64,000 nt of DNA from positions 5,521,728-5,585,727 of the forward strand of contig RPFO01000050.1 in assembly GCA_009746045.1 (NCBI GenBank), read 5' to 3'. Below the pieces are notes generated by a model. That model saw nothing but the letters and a program-made list of their open reading frames with translations. It made no database searches and was not told where the DNA came from. The stretch's first letter is position 1. Every line of letters begins with the position of its first letter. Shown piece by piece: positions 50,867 through 62,536 of the stretch. The stretch is from Mesostigma viride (taxonomy: Eukaryota > Streptophyta > Mesostigmatophyceae > Mesostigmatales > Mesostigmataceae). Both the position numbers and the translations under genes were made by a program.

Positions 50867-53800
50867 CTCGGTCCCACTGTTTGTGAGGGCAGCATGAGTG
50901 TGCTGGGTTTTCTGGCTGCGAAGGCAGCAGCATACGTGCTGGCGTTGTGGTTGTGAAGGCAGCCGCATGGTCAAGATTGCGACGGTGCCAGAGGAACGGT
51001 GCCAGTGTCGCACAGTCGCGCGGTTGGCAAGTTGCGCGGCTGGCAACCTTGGTTATCGGGACGGTTGCCATTACCATGGACATGCGGGGACCTGGGACAG
51101 TGCGTGCGGCGGGTGTCATGTGCTGGGCTGCTGGCAAGCCACGTGCACGGGTGTGAAGCCCCATGACCAGGGCCGTGTGTGCGGCAACGTGAGGGCCCAA
51201 GTGCATGTTAGGCATGTGGTCGCATTCGTGCGTTTCTAGACGAGCGTTATGCATGTGGTTGCGCAAAGCGATTCGGAGATGCCTATCGCCCTTGGCTATC
51301 TCCCAAGCATCTAGCGGCATGATGAGGGTGCTGCCTGTGACGTGTGTGCGACAGCATTCAACCAGCCGGGCCACGCTGTGTGCTGGCTGCAGCACGCACG
51401 TCGCCGCTGCGCCGCGCAGCGTAAGTCCACAAAGGTGCCTCCATGGAAAGCAGAGTCCACCCACCAAGGTACCTCGTACAGGAGAGTGCCTGGTACCTGG
51501 CGCAGACACGTGCACGAGACGTCCAGGTCTTGTGCTGGCAGTAGTAACGGGAATCGGCGCCTAAAGGACTGGTGTGAAAGAAACTGTGTAAAACGAATGG
51601 CGTTAAAGGGATGGTGTTTAAGGGGAGACGGTTTCACGGACAAGTAGGGTGAAAAGGATGCGGGTTGGAAAGGAGACAGCCTCCAAAGGAGGCGAAAACA
51701 GAACGGAGCCCTCAGGGGGCGGGGGGGGGGGTACACCAAAGGGGGAGGGGGGGGAACCAAAGGGGGTGGACACTAAAGAAGGCGGCGACCAAAGGGGGGA
51801 AGTGATGAGGAAATTTGAGGCCGTTATCGGGCTGGCCTTGCCCGTCGTCATGCCCAAGGGATGCGTTCACAGGATGCTCAAAAGGCTGCTGCCAAGGATG
51901 CTCCCACGGGAGCTTGTCCCAAGGGCAGCAGACAAGGGGAAGAGGACAAGCACGCCAGCGTGCCTCGAATACCCAACGATTGCCGCCTCGGCTTCATCGA
52001 CCGCCATTGCGTCACGACAGCACCATCATGGTTTCGAGGGTGTGCCCTAATCAGAAGGATAATGGTTGCGAGGGTGTGCCCCATGCGCGTGGGACCCTCC
52101 CTTGGACCCTTCACCATGCTAAGTCGTCGTGACGGTGCCCAGCTTTGCGACATTCCCAGCACGGGCGCACACGCATGCACGTCCTCAATCGCGGGTCGGG
52201 ACCCTGTCCCATCACCCTGCTGGGTACAGGGCAACGGCCCTGAGAGCTGCGACATGCCCGGCTGCGTGGAGGTCGCCTTTGTAAGCTGTATGTGCCCCTG
52301 TACATGGAGGTTGCCCCTTTATACCTTAAAAGTATGGTTTGGGCCCCGGGGTGTGGCCCTGGGATCCCTTGCTCCGGAGACATGCGGACGCGCCGGCGTG
52401 CCATAAGTGCATGTATACAAGAAGTAGGTACTAATTTATGGTCTTGCGACATGTACGTGCCTCTGGCTCGGTGCCAGTCACGTGGCAAGGTCAGCCGCTG
52501 GCGATATCCCGGCAGCAGGCCCATCAGCACATGATGTTTTCAGCCCATGATGTTATAACCACGTGATGTTACAGAGGGAAGCATGGACCTGGATGTCCAC
52601 CATCCAGCAGCGGATGTATCCCTACTACTTGCCTGGATGCCGGCTCGCTAGTGTCCGGATGTCAAGGCCTTGGACGTATACAACAAAGGGGTAATCCTCT
52701 GGGCGCGTCGGCCCAGGTGATGAGCGCGCCTGGTATTCACGCTTACTTGGAGTGCGCTGGCCCGACACGCACTGGCCAGGTATCGCAGCACATATCGCAG
52801 GACTTGATTTTTCCTTTTTGCTGCCTGCCTCCACGATATAGCGCCTGTCACATGTGTGTGTGTCATGTTCGAGACGACGGCGGGGTGGTCGAGAAACAAG
52901 CCGAGTGCTGTGCTTGTACCATGGCAGCCCTGACTGCTCCCATCTGATCAACGCAGAGTGCTCAAGGTTGAAGGTTTAGTGGTCGAGGGAAAAGAAGAGC
53001 GCCTGAGATGAAGGCAGAGCCCTGGCCCGTGGCCGAAGAGGCTGTAAGGGACCCCAACCACTGGGTGGGCCTGGTGGGAAAGCAAGCGGAAGGCTGGCCG
53101 TTGCGCCAGCCCGGTGGCTGCGTTATGTGGGAGCAGGACAAAGTCAACCGTCTGACCTTGTATACAAGAATCACGATGCACTCCAGACGGAGTGAGAGCG
53201 GGAGTGTCATCCCTGTGTCCCAGAATCATGCTTTACTCCAGAGGCCGAGATCGGGAGTGGCATGCCAAGTCTATGGCCACAGCTGCCTCCCTGTATAGAT
53301 AACAGAGCCCAGGGCAACGGCCTCGCAACTCCAGCGGGTAATTTTTCTTTTGAAATCGTGTTTTTTTTTTAGGTACAAAGGCTCCACACGTGGAACCAGA
53401 GTCCAGCGATGAAGCCCTGGTTATGGTGCGGGGATGCAACATCCCCTCCCTGGTAGAACGAAGCCAGCACTGGTCAATTTTAACGCCCTTAGGCCTTAGC
53501 TTGCTGACCTACCTATGGGTGGACCCCAAGTGATCGCCACCTGGCGATCATAAGCATTGTTTTTCGAGTAGTGCTTTTGCCAACCTGCCTGGCTAGTCCT
53601 AGCCACCAATTTTCCGTTTCAATAACGAGCCAGGGGACATTTAATTGTTGGCAGTTTACCTGTGCCATGGGATTTGATGGAGACATGCGCAAGTTTTGAT
53701 TATTTTAACGTGCACCACCAATCAATTTTGTGATGCTGCTGTACCAAGGAGACAACCAGCGTACGAGTGAAATCTACTGCACTATGTACAGGTCTACTAG

Positions 53801-53996
53801 TAACGTCCAATATATCAGATCTAATCGAGGTAAATAAGCATGTGGCAGAAACATTTCACATGTGTCCAGTGATCGGTTTAGGCTGAATTACAATCCAAAA
53901 ATTGCCTAGTGAAGTAGTACTCCTGCATTAGTTCTTTTCACATCAGAGCTCTTGATCGATCCCCTTTGCAATTACAATACACGTAGACGCGTGTAA
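50867..53996. other. Unresolved region downstream of the permease gene
   Basis: Several hundred-base frames on both strands, none recognised. Some segments look like exon/intron sequence (51415-51425 GCAG then CGTAAG; 52221-52275 GGTACAG then GGCAACGGCCCTGAGAGCTG). GCGACATTCCC and GCGACATGCCC are repeated at 52146 and 52250, and GAGGGTGTGCCC at 52038 and 52069. A purine-rich block is at 51650-51810. 53740-53790 starts with ACCAAGGAGACAACCAGCG, the dispersed motif also seen at 3376 and 34737. Confidence 0.35.
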
Positions 53997-54410
53997 GTAA
54001 GTAAGTGATGTAAGTACTTGCGTGTCATGCGCAAAGGCATGCCACGGAGTACTAAGCTAATCTCATTAGAAAAAATAATTACACAAAAGTTTAAACAAAT
54101 ATCGTCTGCATCATTCCCCAACCATTAAGCACTAGATGGGGATGTAATCCTCATCCGAGCTGTCCTCGATCTACTGTAATGGCAGACGAGGCGGTAGTGT
54201 AGCAGCTATATCCTCAGGGCCAATAACCTCCACCTGTGGACTTCTACCCTGGCTAGCAACGGGCCGCGGGGCCCGTGGGGAGAAAACAGGAGCATGCCCC
54301 TCAGGAAGGTGCTTATCGCAGATGGCAGCCCATTTCTCCTTGTCAATCATGCGGGCGCGGAGTACGGATAGTCCCAGAAGCCCTGCATCTTCAAGCAGTT
54401 GTGTCACATA
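53997..54410 (-). mobile_element. Second copy of the 35.7-kb dispersed element interior
   Basis: Over 390 bp it matches 35689-36083 at about 90% identity, with small indels (extra AAGTTTAAAC near 54087). The minus-strand frame 54171-54407 (78 residues) contains GLLGLSVLRARMIDKEKWAA and VFSPRAPRPVASQGRSPQV, identical or nearly so to the first copy. Coding frame conservation between copies suggests the segment was once translated. Confidence 0.75.
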
Positions 54411-55149
54411 GGTCCGGGCCGCGCCGCGCCGGTGCCGGGCGCGCGCAAGTTTGCCAGTGGGTTGCGATGGGACAAGGGGACCCTGCCATAGGAGGAGGTG
54501 TCTACCTGGTTGGCCCGTCTTAAGTATAGACGCGTGTGTGTAGGGGACTGCGGAGCACTTTTAGTGCTTTCCATCCCCATGCCTTACCCCTACACAGCTT
54601 AAGGGGAGGTGGCACCCCAAAACCCAAAAAAACTGACATATGCTAATATCACTTGAAATTCATTTGCACAATGCTGAATTATGATTGGGGGCACTAAATA
54701 ACATCTCTAGTGAGTTGTCCATGCACTTGTTGGGGGTACTACCCCCATATATACTCTGATCCCATATATACGCCAATAACGCGCTATAAATAGCAAAAGA
54801 CGCTAATTAGGGCTGAGTATGCCCCAGCCAATGCACTTATTTGTTGGCTACCAAAAATCAAGGTCATATAGTTCCCTGAGTTTGTAGCTTGCTGAGCTAT
54901 TTACATCATGGAAATGGCAAAACCTTGAACAGTTATTAATTTTCCCGCAAAACAGGTCATTTTTTACCGGACATTGGGAGTAAACCTATCATAAACACTT
55001 CCGATAAGGCCACAAAATCAACAAAAATTCCGGCTAACAGGGGGACAGCAGTGTTCCAAGTACCAGGTCATTCCGACAAGTCTAGCTCAAGTTATTGCGT
55101 CAGACGTGTTTTCAAAAAAATGCCCGCTAAAACAGAAAATGTCACTATA
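54411..55149. other. Spacer with a hairpin
   Basis: 54537-54596 contains GTGTAGGGGA...TACCCCTACAC inverted arms around AGCACTTTTAGTGCT. A/T-rich after 54620. No gene seen. Confidence 0.4.
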
Positions 55150-55448
55150 TCAGCCCTTGTAAGCATCCTGCACAAGGCAGGCAGGGCAAAACCAATCCCC
55201 CTTGGGCTCCTTAGTCAACGGGGGGTCAGCGCAGCACCCATGCAGTCCTCCCTTGCACCCGAATGTGCTGCACAGCAGGAAAGGGACACCGTCAATTTCA
55301 TCCGGGGAAGCACATGCAAGGCAAGGAATATTATCAACATCATTCTCATCATCACTACTACCTTCCCCATCGTCCCCCTGCCCCTCCCTTTGCATCACGT
55401 CGTGGCAGCCACCCTTAACACAGGTCATTCCGACAAGTCTTGCTCAAG
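55064..55448. repeat. 28-bp direct repeats around the PHD exon
   Basis: CAGGTCATTCCGACAAGTCT then AGCTCAAG at 55064-55091, and the same with one change (TGCTCAAG) at 55421-55448, followed in both cases by a GCTAAAAC motif at a similar distance. On the minus strand the second copy covers the acceptor region of the PHD exon, so this may be another junction duplication. Confidence 0.75.
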
Positions 55449-56805
55449 TAATAAGGTTATGCGTGCTAAAACCTGAACATAAGCTTAAGGGGGGGTTCTT
55501 TGTATATGGCCACTTAGGCATGCTGTTTTCCATCCAAAAAGCCAGAAAGCATGCCCCACTCGATCACAAAACATAAGCAAACGGCTAGGCACCACATCTT
55601 CCCTCACCTGCCCTCGGCATGGCCAACCTTGCCAGCGCAAGCATAGCAACACGATCGCTAGGCATACATGCCAAGAGAGCATACACTATACTCTACCCAA
55701 GGTTACCTTGTAAACTTCATGCCAAGAACTCAGCAAATCTATGATCAAAAGCACATATAATTAACTCTAGCACACTGATGACGACACATGCTCAAGGTTG
55801 GGGGTCACTGTGGCACGCACTGATGGGTTTCCTAGACGACCACTCACTACCTGACAAGGCGCTAAGGACCACTCAGAAAGCAAGTAAACACAATCACACT
55901 TTACATGCCATCAACATGGATCAAATCCATGCTGAATATGATGTGAAGTACAAAGGGGTGGCCACGCACCTCATACTCCTTCACCGTCCCTCGAGCATGG
56001 CCAGACTTATAAGTACGTGAATAGCAATAATGATTATGGCACTAACATGCATTACCAGCATTTTCTATGTTTCTCCCAGGTTAGATTGTAAGGGTTATGC
56101 CAACCAAGCTTACCAACACAGCAACAACTCCTTAACTGAACTACCCGACATGGGCAACAAACTGGAACTATGGAGGGCAAGGAACCAAGGAGATCATGGC
56201 ATACAAAGCTTGTATGCAGTCAACCATGTCAACCATGGTTGGCTCAGTAACATTGCTGTCTTGTCACATCATCATAACAAGGAAAGCTAAAATAAACCAA
56301 TGATGGCAGCTATCTACATGCAGTCACACAAATGCAATATCTCCAACATGATCGTCGATTTAAAAAATTCCTTCCCTGCACGATAAAATGCAAAGAAACC
56401 AGTGGCGGCCGTTCAGCTTCTGACCGCTGTGATGCCGCTGCGAGGAAAGGGTGCGTCACTATCACACAACAAGAAGCGTCCATACGCACAACATCCTTGC
56501 CAGAACACGTGCTATGAAATCCCTTACGCCTTCCCTAGGATCTATCGGCTGAGACTGAAGCGGATTTGATCAAGACATCAACGAAAACAAGCTAAAGCTG
56601 CCAGGTATTCGTCAACACGACAGCAAGCAACGGAGAGTTAACTGGCGGAAACTGACCAAAACGAACGCAAAAAACTTCGAACGATGAGCTCTTCGAAGAA
56701 AGAACTGATAGTAGATAACAGTCGCCACAAATCTATACCTTGCCCTCGTAGATCCCTCGCCCAGGCGCGCAACAACGGCCGTTCTTCCATGGAAGGTTCC
56801 GACAT
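55150..56805 (-). CDS. Small PHD-finger protein
   Basis: The last exon (about 55150-55413, TGA at 55150-55152) encodes an acidic linker (EGSSDDENDVDN) and then a complete C4HC3 PHD finger at the very C-terminus: IPCLAC, FLLCSTFGC, GGLHGCC, then PPLTKEPKGDWFCPACL. PHD fingers of this type usually read histone H3 tails in chromatin. Candidate upstream exons with matching phase are 56739-56805 (MSEPSMEERPLLRAWARDL) and 56400-56437 (SQRSEAERPPL); middle exons may be missing. The finger itself is certain; the gene structure is not. The exon is flanked by direct repeats (55064-55091 and 55421-55448), so the finger may have come with a mobile element or by local duplication. Confidence 0.6.
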
Positions 56806-57127
56806 GCACTGCGCAGGCCTGAAAAAATACTTACCGAGAATGGCCGAAAATGTAGCAAAAAGCACCCGTTCGGTTTAGAATTCGATGCTACCGATATGAA
56901 TGCATCCTTCACGGTCAAAAGACCCCCAAAACTGAGAATTTACTGCCGCAATCACGAATTCTATTTTATTCCGCGCGACCAAAAAATGCAGATTACCCCC
57001 CATGCCGATGGCAGTAAAAGAAAGCAGCGATATTGTAAACCAGCCACTTGCCGCCACAATCCAACATTATTAAATCATCGTCTTCAACATCCAAGCATTT
57101 TTTTTGCATTTCTCTAGCCCTACATTG

Positions 57128-57480
57128 CTAGTTTCGCCTAAACGCAGTCGCCATGGCCACTTCCGCAAGTGGTGCGCGCACGGAGCACCCACTTTTCACG
57201 GTACGGCCGGTGCCGCGAATTTTTTCGCGCGGAAAATATTCGGCGCGCCACGTCCCCTTAATCGAAGATATATTATGTATGCGTTCAGCAGCCGGCGTGC
57301 CGCCCATTGCCGCCACATCTGTGGCAAGGGGGGTCACATGCTGCTCGAAAGCTTCCTTAAGGAGGGTGCGGACGATGGCTTCGGTCGCGACGGTTGGAGG
57401 GGGGGCCCAGATCTCGGCATCGGAACGCCCGAGGAGGGAGCAGAGGGCGAAGCGCTGGAGCCGGGGGCGTTTCATGCGCG
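57128..57480 (-). pseudogene. Fragment of a retrotransposon ORF1-like gene
   Basis: Minus-strand frame LGRSDAEIWAPPPTVATEAI then VRTLLKEAFEQHVTPLATDV corresponds to LQRSDGEIWAPSISAPTLRS and ILTEAFQQHETPLAADVAAI in the larger copy at 57611-58764. It is joined to unrelated sequence, so it is a truncated copy of the same family. Confidence 0.65.
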
Positions 57481-57610
57481 GAATGTGATTATAGGCATGG
57501 CTTGGCTAAAGTCTGAAGGCAACATCCATGGGGGCCATTATGGGCGCACATGCGCGTGGGCCACATGCTAGGCTAAGCCTGACTAATCTACACTACTGGT
57601 ATGGATTCCC

Positions 57611-58764
57611 TAGTCTGAGGTGGCAGGAGGGGGCTGCCAGGGCTTGTGGTCAACGTGGATGACCGCCCCCCTCCAGTATACCGGCTTCCCCCCGGCGCTC
57701 TGCCGGAGCTGAAGGTAGGTCGGCCATAGCTCGCGTCGCCGCTGTTGCTGGGCCAGCGTCAAGTCGTCGTCCAGCGTGAAGCGAGTCCTCGAGAGCTTCT
57801 TGCGGCATTTAAGGAACGCCAGCTTGTCCGCCATGTACTTAAAGGTGAGGAGCACGGGTACCGGGCCAGCCTTCCCCCGCACGCGGGGGAGGCGGACAGC
57901 CGACATGTCCAGCTCACCAGTGAGTACAGTAGCATGGGGGCAAGAATGTCGCGCTTAAATGCCTCAAGAAGGCTCGTGGAGGTCTCACCTGCCGGCTGGT
58001 CGAAGTGCTTGACGATGACATTGTGGCTGCGCCTGGCGATGTCGGCTTCCTCGCGAAGGTCGAGGGCTTGCTGCTTGAGTTGTGCCGTGATGGTGGAGGT
58101 GGTGGAGGTGGTGTGCTGCTTGAGCAAATCCGCCCAGGTGGAGGGGGCATCGCCGGCCGGGCCAGCAGGCGCCGGCTGGGCGGCGATGTCCTTCACCGCC
58201 TGGGCAGTGAGGCCGGCGGTGTACGTCATGCAAGCTCTCAAGGGCGGTGGCGGTGGCTTGAAGGCGTTGGTCGAGGTCGAGGAGCTGGGCTTGGATGTCG
58301 GCAGTGGAGGCGGAAATGGCAGTGGATGTGGAGGCGACGGCGGTGGAAATGTGAGGAAGTTCAGCAGTCAGCGTGCCACCGATTGCTGCTACGTCGGCAG
58401 CAAGGGGGGTCTCGTGCTGCTGAAAGGCTTCCGTGAGGATGGAGCGTAGGGTGGGGGCGGAGATGGATGGAGCCCAGATCTCGCCGTCAGAGCGCTGGAG
58501 AAGGGAGTTGAGGATGGTGTGCTGGAGTTGGGGGCGGGGGCACCCGAACAGCAGGCGGATGTCGTTCCATCGGCGGCCGTCCGGGAGGAGGAGGCGATTG
58601 TTGTCGTGGAGATGGAGGCACAGGTCGTAAAGCGAGGCGAAGCGGAGGATGCAGTGCAGAGCATCGGACGGAGACATGTCGGTCCAGTCGTGATCATCGA
58701 CCTGGAAAGGTTGGAACCGAGAGGTTGGCACCGAGTGGTGGGATGGACCCCCTGTAACAAGCAA
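57611..58764 (-). pseudogene. Non-LTR retrotransposon ORF1-like protein, frameshifted
   Basis: Minus-strand reading gives three consecutive blocks in different frames: about 58225-58764 (MSPSDALHCILRFASLYDLC, FGCPRPQLQHTILNSLLQ), about 57930-58235 (Ala/Thr-rich, coiled-coil-like LKQQALDLREEADIARRSHN) and 57611-57906 (LPRVRGKAGPVPVLLTFKYM, ADKLAFLKCRKKLSRTRFTL, DDDLTLAQQQRRRELWPTYL, WRGAVIHVD, stop). The last block has the layout of the L1-type ORF1 C-terminal RNA-binding domain (RPVLVKF...DK..VL...K.L....FL..DLT..Q...R..LWP). At least two frameshifts (near 58225 and 57910) make it non-functional unless they are sequencing errors. No reverse transcriptase was found nearby. Confidence 0.65.
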
Positions 58765-60555
58765 AAATGATTTGTTGTTACATCCAAATTTGTTTTGTGA
58801 ACGTTTGGCTTTTATTCGAGGACTTTTGGATCAGTATTGAGAAAGTTATGAGATTTCTAAGACGGCGGTACTTGGAACTTGTACTTTGTCAACCGACTGG
58901 TAGAAGCCCTCATTGGTCGTGGCCTGATCCACGTGGGGTTATAGTTTGTTGGTCGGTGCTACCAAGTCTTAAATGCTCCTTTGGGACTTGAGTGCTTATT
59001 ACAGATTCAGGATCTCATGTATAGATTCTGCCAGGCTGTTTGTGGTGTTGTTCTGTTTTGTGTGATCGACTAGGATGGATACGAAGATCTTGTTCAGAAT
59101 TCCATGATTCTGATTGGTTCTCTAGCTTCAGGCTAAGGTTGAGGCATGCTCGACAAGCACGTCGATATCAAGGACGTGGGGTCGCCATTGTTGACACGTT
59201 GGTTTTGATCCATCATGGTATAATAAAGCTTGTCTTTGTTGTCCATTCATAAGTGCCCTTTGGTACTAGACTACTTTCAGTTCCACAGAAGACGTCTAGG
59301 GCACAAGCTTGTCTTTGTGTCTACAAGGGGTGTGGTTCCTCAAATCATGTGCTGTGGAATCTCCATCTCAACGTTGCCTGGATACTCGAAGTTCTGCGAT
59401 CCAGGAAGGCAACCCAGGTAAAAGATCTTTCATATCTGGACTATGGATGATGTTGATGATCTTTTTAGTCGTTACACCCCCATCTATCCCATTTACATGC
59501 TAAAATCATCTCTTGGGTACCCCTAGGTCAGCAGTGCATGATATCCATTATATGGTTTCAGGGGTGCTGGCATGGGACCCTCACCTTAATCACATGTGTG
59601 AGGGCAGATTCTATGGGTTGAATGGCACCCTCCACATGGAATGGTGGAGTGAGGTACATCTCTTGGTGGTCGACATCCCACTCTCACTTCACAGTATGCA
59701 GATATTCTCTTGTAAGGCACCGCCCCCACGCACAGTTTTACCCGTTTCCAAGGCTAGAGGCACCGCATTAGACAACCTAGGCTAAGGAGTGGGCGACTTA
59801 TGCACACACACACACACGCACACACACAAAAACCAGCTCAAAAGAAGTCCAAATGGTTCAAGCTAGGTGGAAGGGTGTAAGCATTGAAAGCTTGAGGGGA
59901 AAAAAAAATATTTGTATAGATAGGAAGAAGAAGAAGGAGAAGGAAATAGAAATAAATTACACGTGCATGCTTTTTTATTTGATTACCTGAGCCTCATACG
60001 CGTGGCATATGAAGTATGATTCAAGGGGCATGTGAACCATGATTTGATGAACAGTTGTTTCATTACGTTCATGCACGGCCTAGAAGTGACAGCAAGGAAC
60101 TGGTTTGTTATATCACACTGAGACTCTTTACTGAAGGTTCCATAGGTTACATATTTACAAGCTGGAAAGCAGGGTCTATGATGCGGAGTATTGGCACAGG
60201 CCTTATCGCACCCCATTCATGCCACACAATACACCAGGCCCTGCTTGTGGTTTGCTGCGCTGGCACGAGGGATAGTAGACCAGTCATGATCCGCCTCTCT
60301 TTGAACCGCGATAGCTCAGCTGAGGGAAGGAAAGAATGCACCAACCGCGCTGCAAATAATCAAGAGATGTGTAGGCATATGGTGCACTCTTGCAGGCCAT
60401 ATGCCAGCCAGTTGGAGCAGAACACGTCTTCTCCGAGGACGGTGCACAACGGTAATGCCGAAGCTCCGAGGGAGCCCCGTCCTAGGCAAGGCTTGTCACA
60501 CGCGTCTGGGCGGCATGGGCCACTTGTAGGTGATTTTGAACGGTTACTCTTATTC
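58765..60555. other. Spacer between the retroelement and psaK
   Basis: T-rich, with no domain recognised in any frame. GACAAGCTT-like segments (GCTTGTCTTTGT at 59227 and 59306) are repeated. A (CA)n tract is at 59800-59830 and a GAAGAAGAAGG purine tract at 59925-59945. Confidence 0.4.
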
Positions 60556-61038
60556 TTATAGGTATCCTTGCGCGTGAAGCCCGAGAATCACACCTGCTCC
60601 AACCACGTGGCCGAATGCCATCGTCCCCAGAAACTCTGGCACGCCAAAGCCTTTCAAAATGCGAGGCCTGCCAATGACGGGAATGTCAGGGCCGTAGCCC
60701 GTTTCCTTAATCGAGTAGCGCCCAATTGCCAACACAGCGAGGCAGCTTGCCGTCATAGCAATGCCCACCGAGGTCGACCATTCAAGCGGTTCCACTGCAG
60801 TTACAGCAGCGAAGGAAGGAGAAATCGGTCCGAGAGTTAGCCCGGCAGACACAGCGGCAATTTCCACAATCTGCCTTTCAAGAGGCTTGGAGCATATAGG
60901 TTTACTCTCGCATCGGACGAGCTTGGCCAAAGATCCGGACCTGGAGGGTGCTGCGGCGACGCGCACCTTGCGCGTCACTGGGCATGGGGAAGCACGTTGA
61001 AGCAAGCAAATTGCCAAGGAGTTGACAGCGGTTGCCAT
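60556..61038 (-). CDS. psaK: Photosystem I reaction centre subunit K (PsaK)
   Basis: Small thylakoid membrane subunit at the edge of photosystem I that helps bind antenna. Intronless, 160 residues. The chosen start (61036-61038, MATAVNSLAICLLQRASPC) begins a Ser/Arg/Ala-rich plastid transit peptide; a 17-residue-longer frame exists from 61089. The mature part has two hydrophobic segments (VGIAMTASCLAVLAIGRY and FGHVVGAGVILGL) flanking the loop SIKETGYGPDIP then FGVPEFLGT, ending HAQGYL. The pattern IGxYxIK..G.GP.lP...FG.P..L.T..FGH..GAGvILGL is that of the PsaK family, and closer in my reading to cyanobacterial and red-algal plastid PsaK than to the usual land-plant/Chlamydomonas form. It is the only intronless gene in the window. 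Confidence 0.85.
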   Translation of the reverse strand: MATAVNSLAICLLQRASPCPVTRKVRVAAAPSRSGSLAKLVRCESKPICSKPLERQIVEIAAVSAGLTLGPISPSFAAVTAVEPLEWSTSVGIAMTASCLAVLAIGRYSIKETGYGPDIPVIGRPRILKGFGVPEFLGTMAFGHVVGAGVILGLHAQGYL

Positions 61039-62047
61039 TTCAGAATATAGAAATGAGCGCGCCTGCGCAATTGACCCTGAATATTCCAAATGAATAAATT
61101 CGTCAGCCCGTCCGGAGTGGATGCGAGGCTGGACAAGTGATGCCGCGGCCCTGAAATTTTGTTTTTTTCCTGCGTCGTGCTGTTATGGTGATACTCACGA
61201 TCTTGTGTGGATGGACCACAGCCGAGGCGACGATATCCATTCACGGGCTGGTAATATCCTATGACCTGCGTAAAATATCCTCGCCTACCAGGATAGCGGG
61301 GGATACTAGGCAGTACCAACAGTGGCTGACAGCTGCTGCTGCAACGTATGGCGGATTCCAGACTCAGGGAGGGAACATCACCCTGATTAGTGATAACCCC
61401 AAGATAACCCTACTATTTTATCGAACATCACCCTGATAAGTGATAACTATCAAAACTTTTGAACACAGGAAGCACCTGATGGATCAGCCATGGATGTCCC
61501 GCCACGTGGATTCTGGCGTGGAAAGTTGCGTGACAGAGATTGTATTTTGCTGTCCACAGTCGCAATTCATCCGTCATCGTTGTCCCGAACTCGTGCGTAC
61601 GTCAGGTACGTACGTCTACAACGCGGTATAACATCGGTTATTATAAGATTTATAACATTGATTAAGCTGTGGTGAGGCACGATATTCCTATTGGTTAATA
61701 AAAATACCCATTTACCCAGGATTTACCCGGAAATTAAGGCCCTTTCCACATTCGTCAGTTCCGGGGAGTTAGGCCGTTAGGGTCCTAATTCAGTCGGTTC
61801 CGGAACTAGAGGTTTCCACATTGGGCCGTCCAATTAGAAATGTAATTCTAATTAACCGCTAATTCGACCGGAACTGGGGTGGAACTCCTGGAACTCGAAA
61901 AAAGCAGTTCCGGCCAGTTCCAGTCAGAATTAATTTTTTTTTTTTGGTCGATGCACGAAAAGGGCGGGGAACACGACGTGAAAAGGGCGGGGAACACGTG
62001 CACGCCGGATAGACAGTGCGGCCACCATCGCTGCCGCGCGTTAGTGG
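61039..62047. promoter_or_regulatory. Region upstream of psaK, with short repeats
   Basis: Should contain the psaK promoter. 61374-61398 and 61423-61447 share AACATCACCCTGAT.AGTGATAAC. 61740-61935 is rich in TTCCGG and GGAACT palindromic elements (CGGAACTGG, CCAGTTCC), and AAAGGGCGGGGAACACG is duplicated at 61960 and 61982. These may be the end of the Harbinger-like element downstream. Confidence 0.4.
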
Positions 62048-62536
62048 ATGAAAGTGCGTAGCCATGATCGCGAGACTAATAGTTATATTTCTCATCGTGC
62101 TGGTGCGCTACCTGCAGCTACGCAGGAAGCAGGCCGCGATACGCATTATTCAGGAAAATGCGGCTCGCGAGGCGGAATACATGGCACACAAGTGATGATG
62201 GGGATGGCAATGGACGACAAGCCAGACGACCGACGAGGCGGGTGGCAGCCCGGTCGCCCGTGGGCATATGATAGGGCCGCAGGACGTGGATTTTGGGAAT
62301 CAGCAAAGCGAGGGGGTGTCATGACGGACGCGGACTTCCGTGCAACATTTCACATGACCCGTGATTCCTTTGATCGTGTAGTGTGTATGTTGATCGCGTT
62401 AGCTAAAATTAGTCAGCCATGGTTAAGTAAGCTAATGGAATTTGAAGGCACGGTAAAACCAGTACTGAAAAGCTATCAGCCCAGTTCTCTCGCGTGTAGA
62501 TTGTTTGCTTTCTCGACATTTTGTTCGGACGCGTAG
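62048..62536 (+). pseudogene. PIF/Harbinger transposase-like N-terminal fragment
   Basis: The open frame contains RGGWQPGRPWAYDRAAGRGF, then MTDADFRATFHMTRDSFDRV and CMLIALAKIS, stopping at 62534. The pattern W....F...FRM.R..F..L is the usual start of PIF/Harbinger (DDE_4) transposases, just before the catalytic domain. The DDE part does not follow, so this is truncated. An overlapping frame at 62064-62195 encodes a hydrophobic-basic 43-residue peptide (MIARLIVIFLIVLVRYLQLR) and could be a 5' exon of the same element. Confidence 0.5.

Noticed and set aside
48801-50897. 698-residue open frame of repeated LAPCPLP
   Set aside because: It is the translation of the TTGCCCC heptamer array; all three frames on that strand are open. 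It lies between two well-supported exons of the permease.
50844-52530. Frames of 120-220 residues after the permease gene
   Set aside because: No domain, no consistent splice phases and overlapping frames on both strands; left as unresolved.
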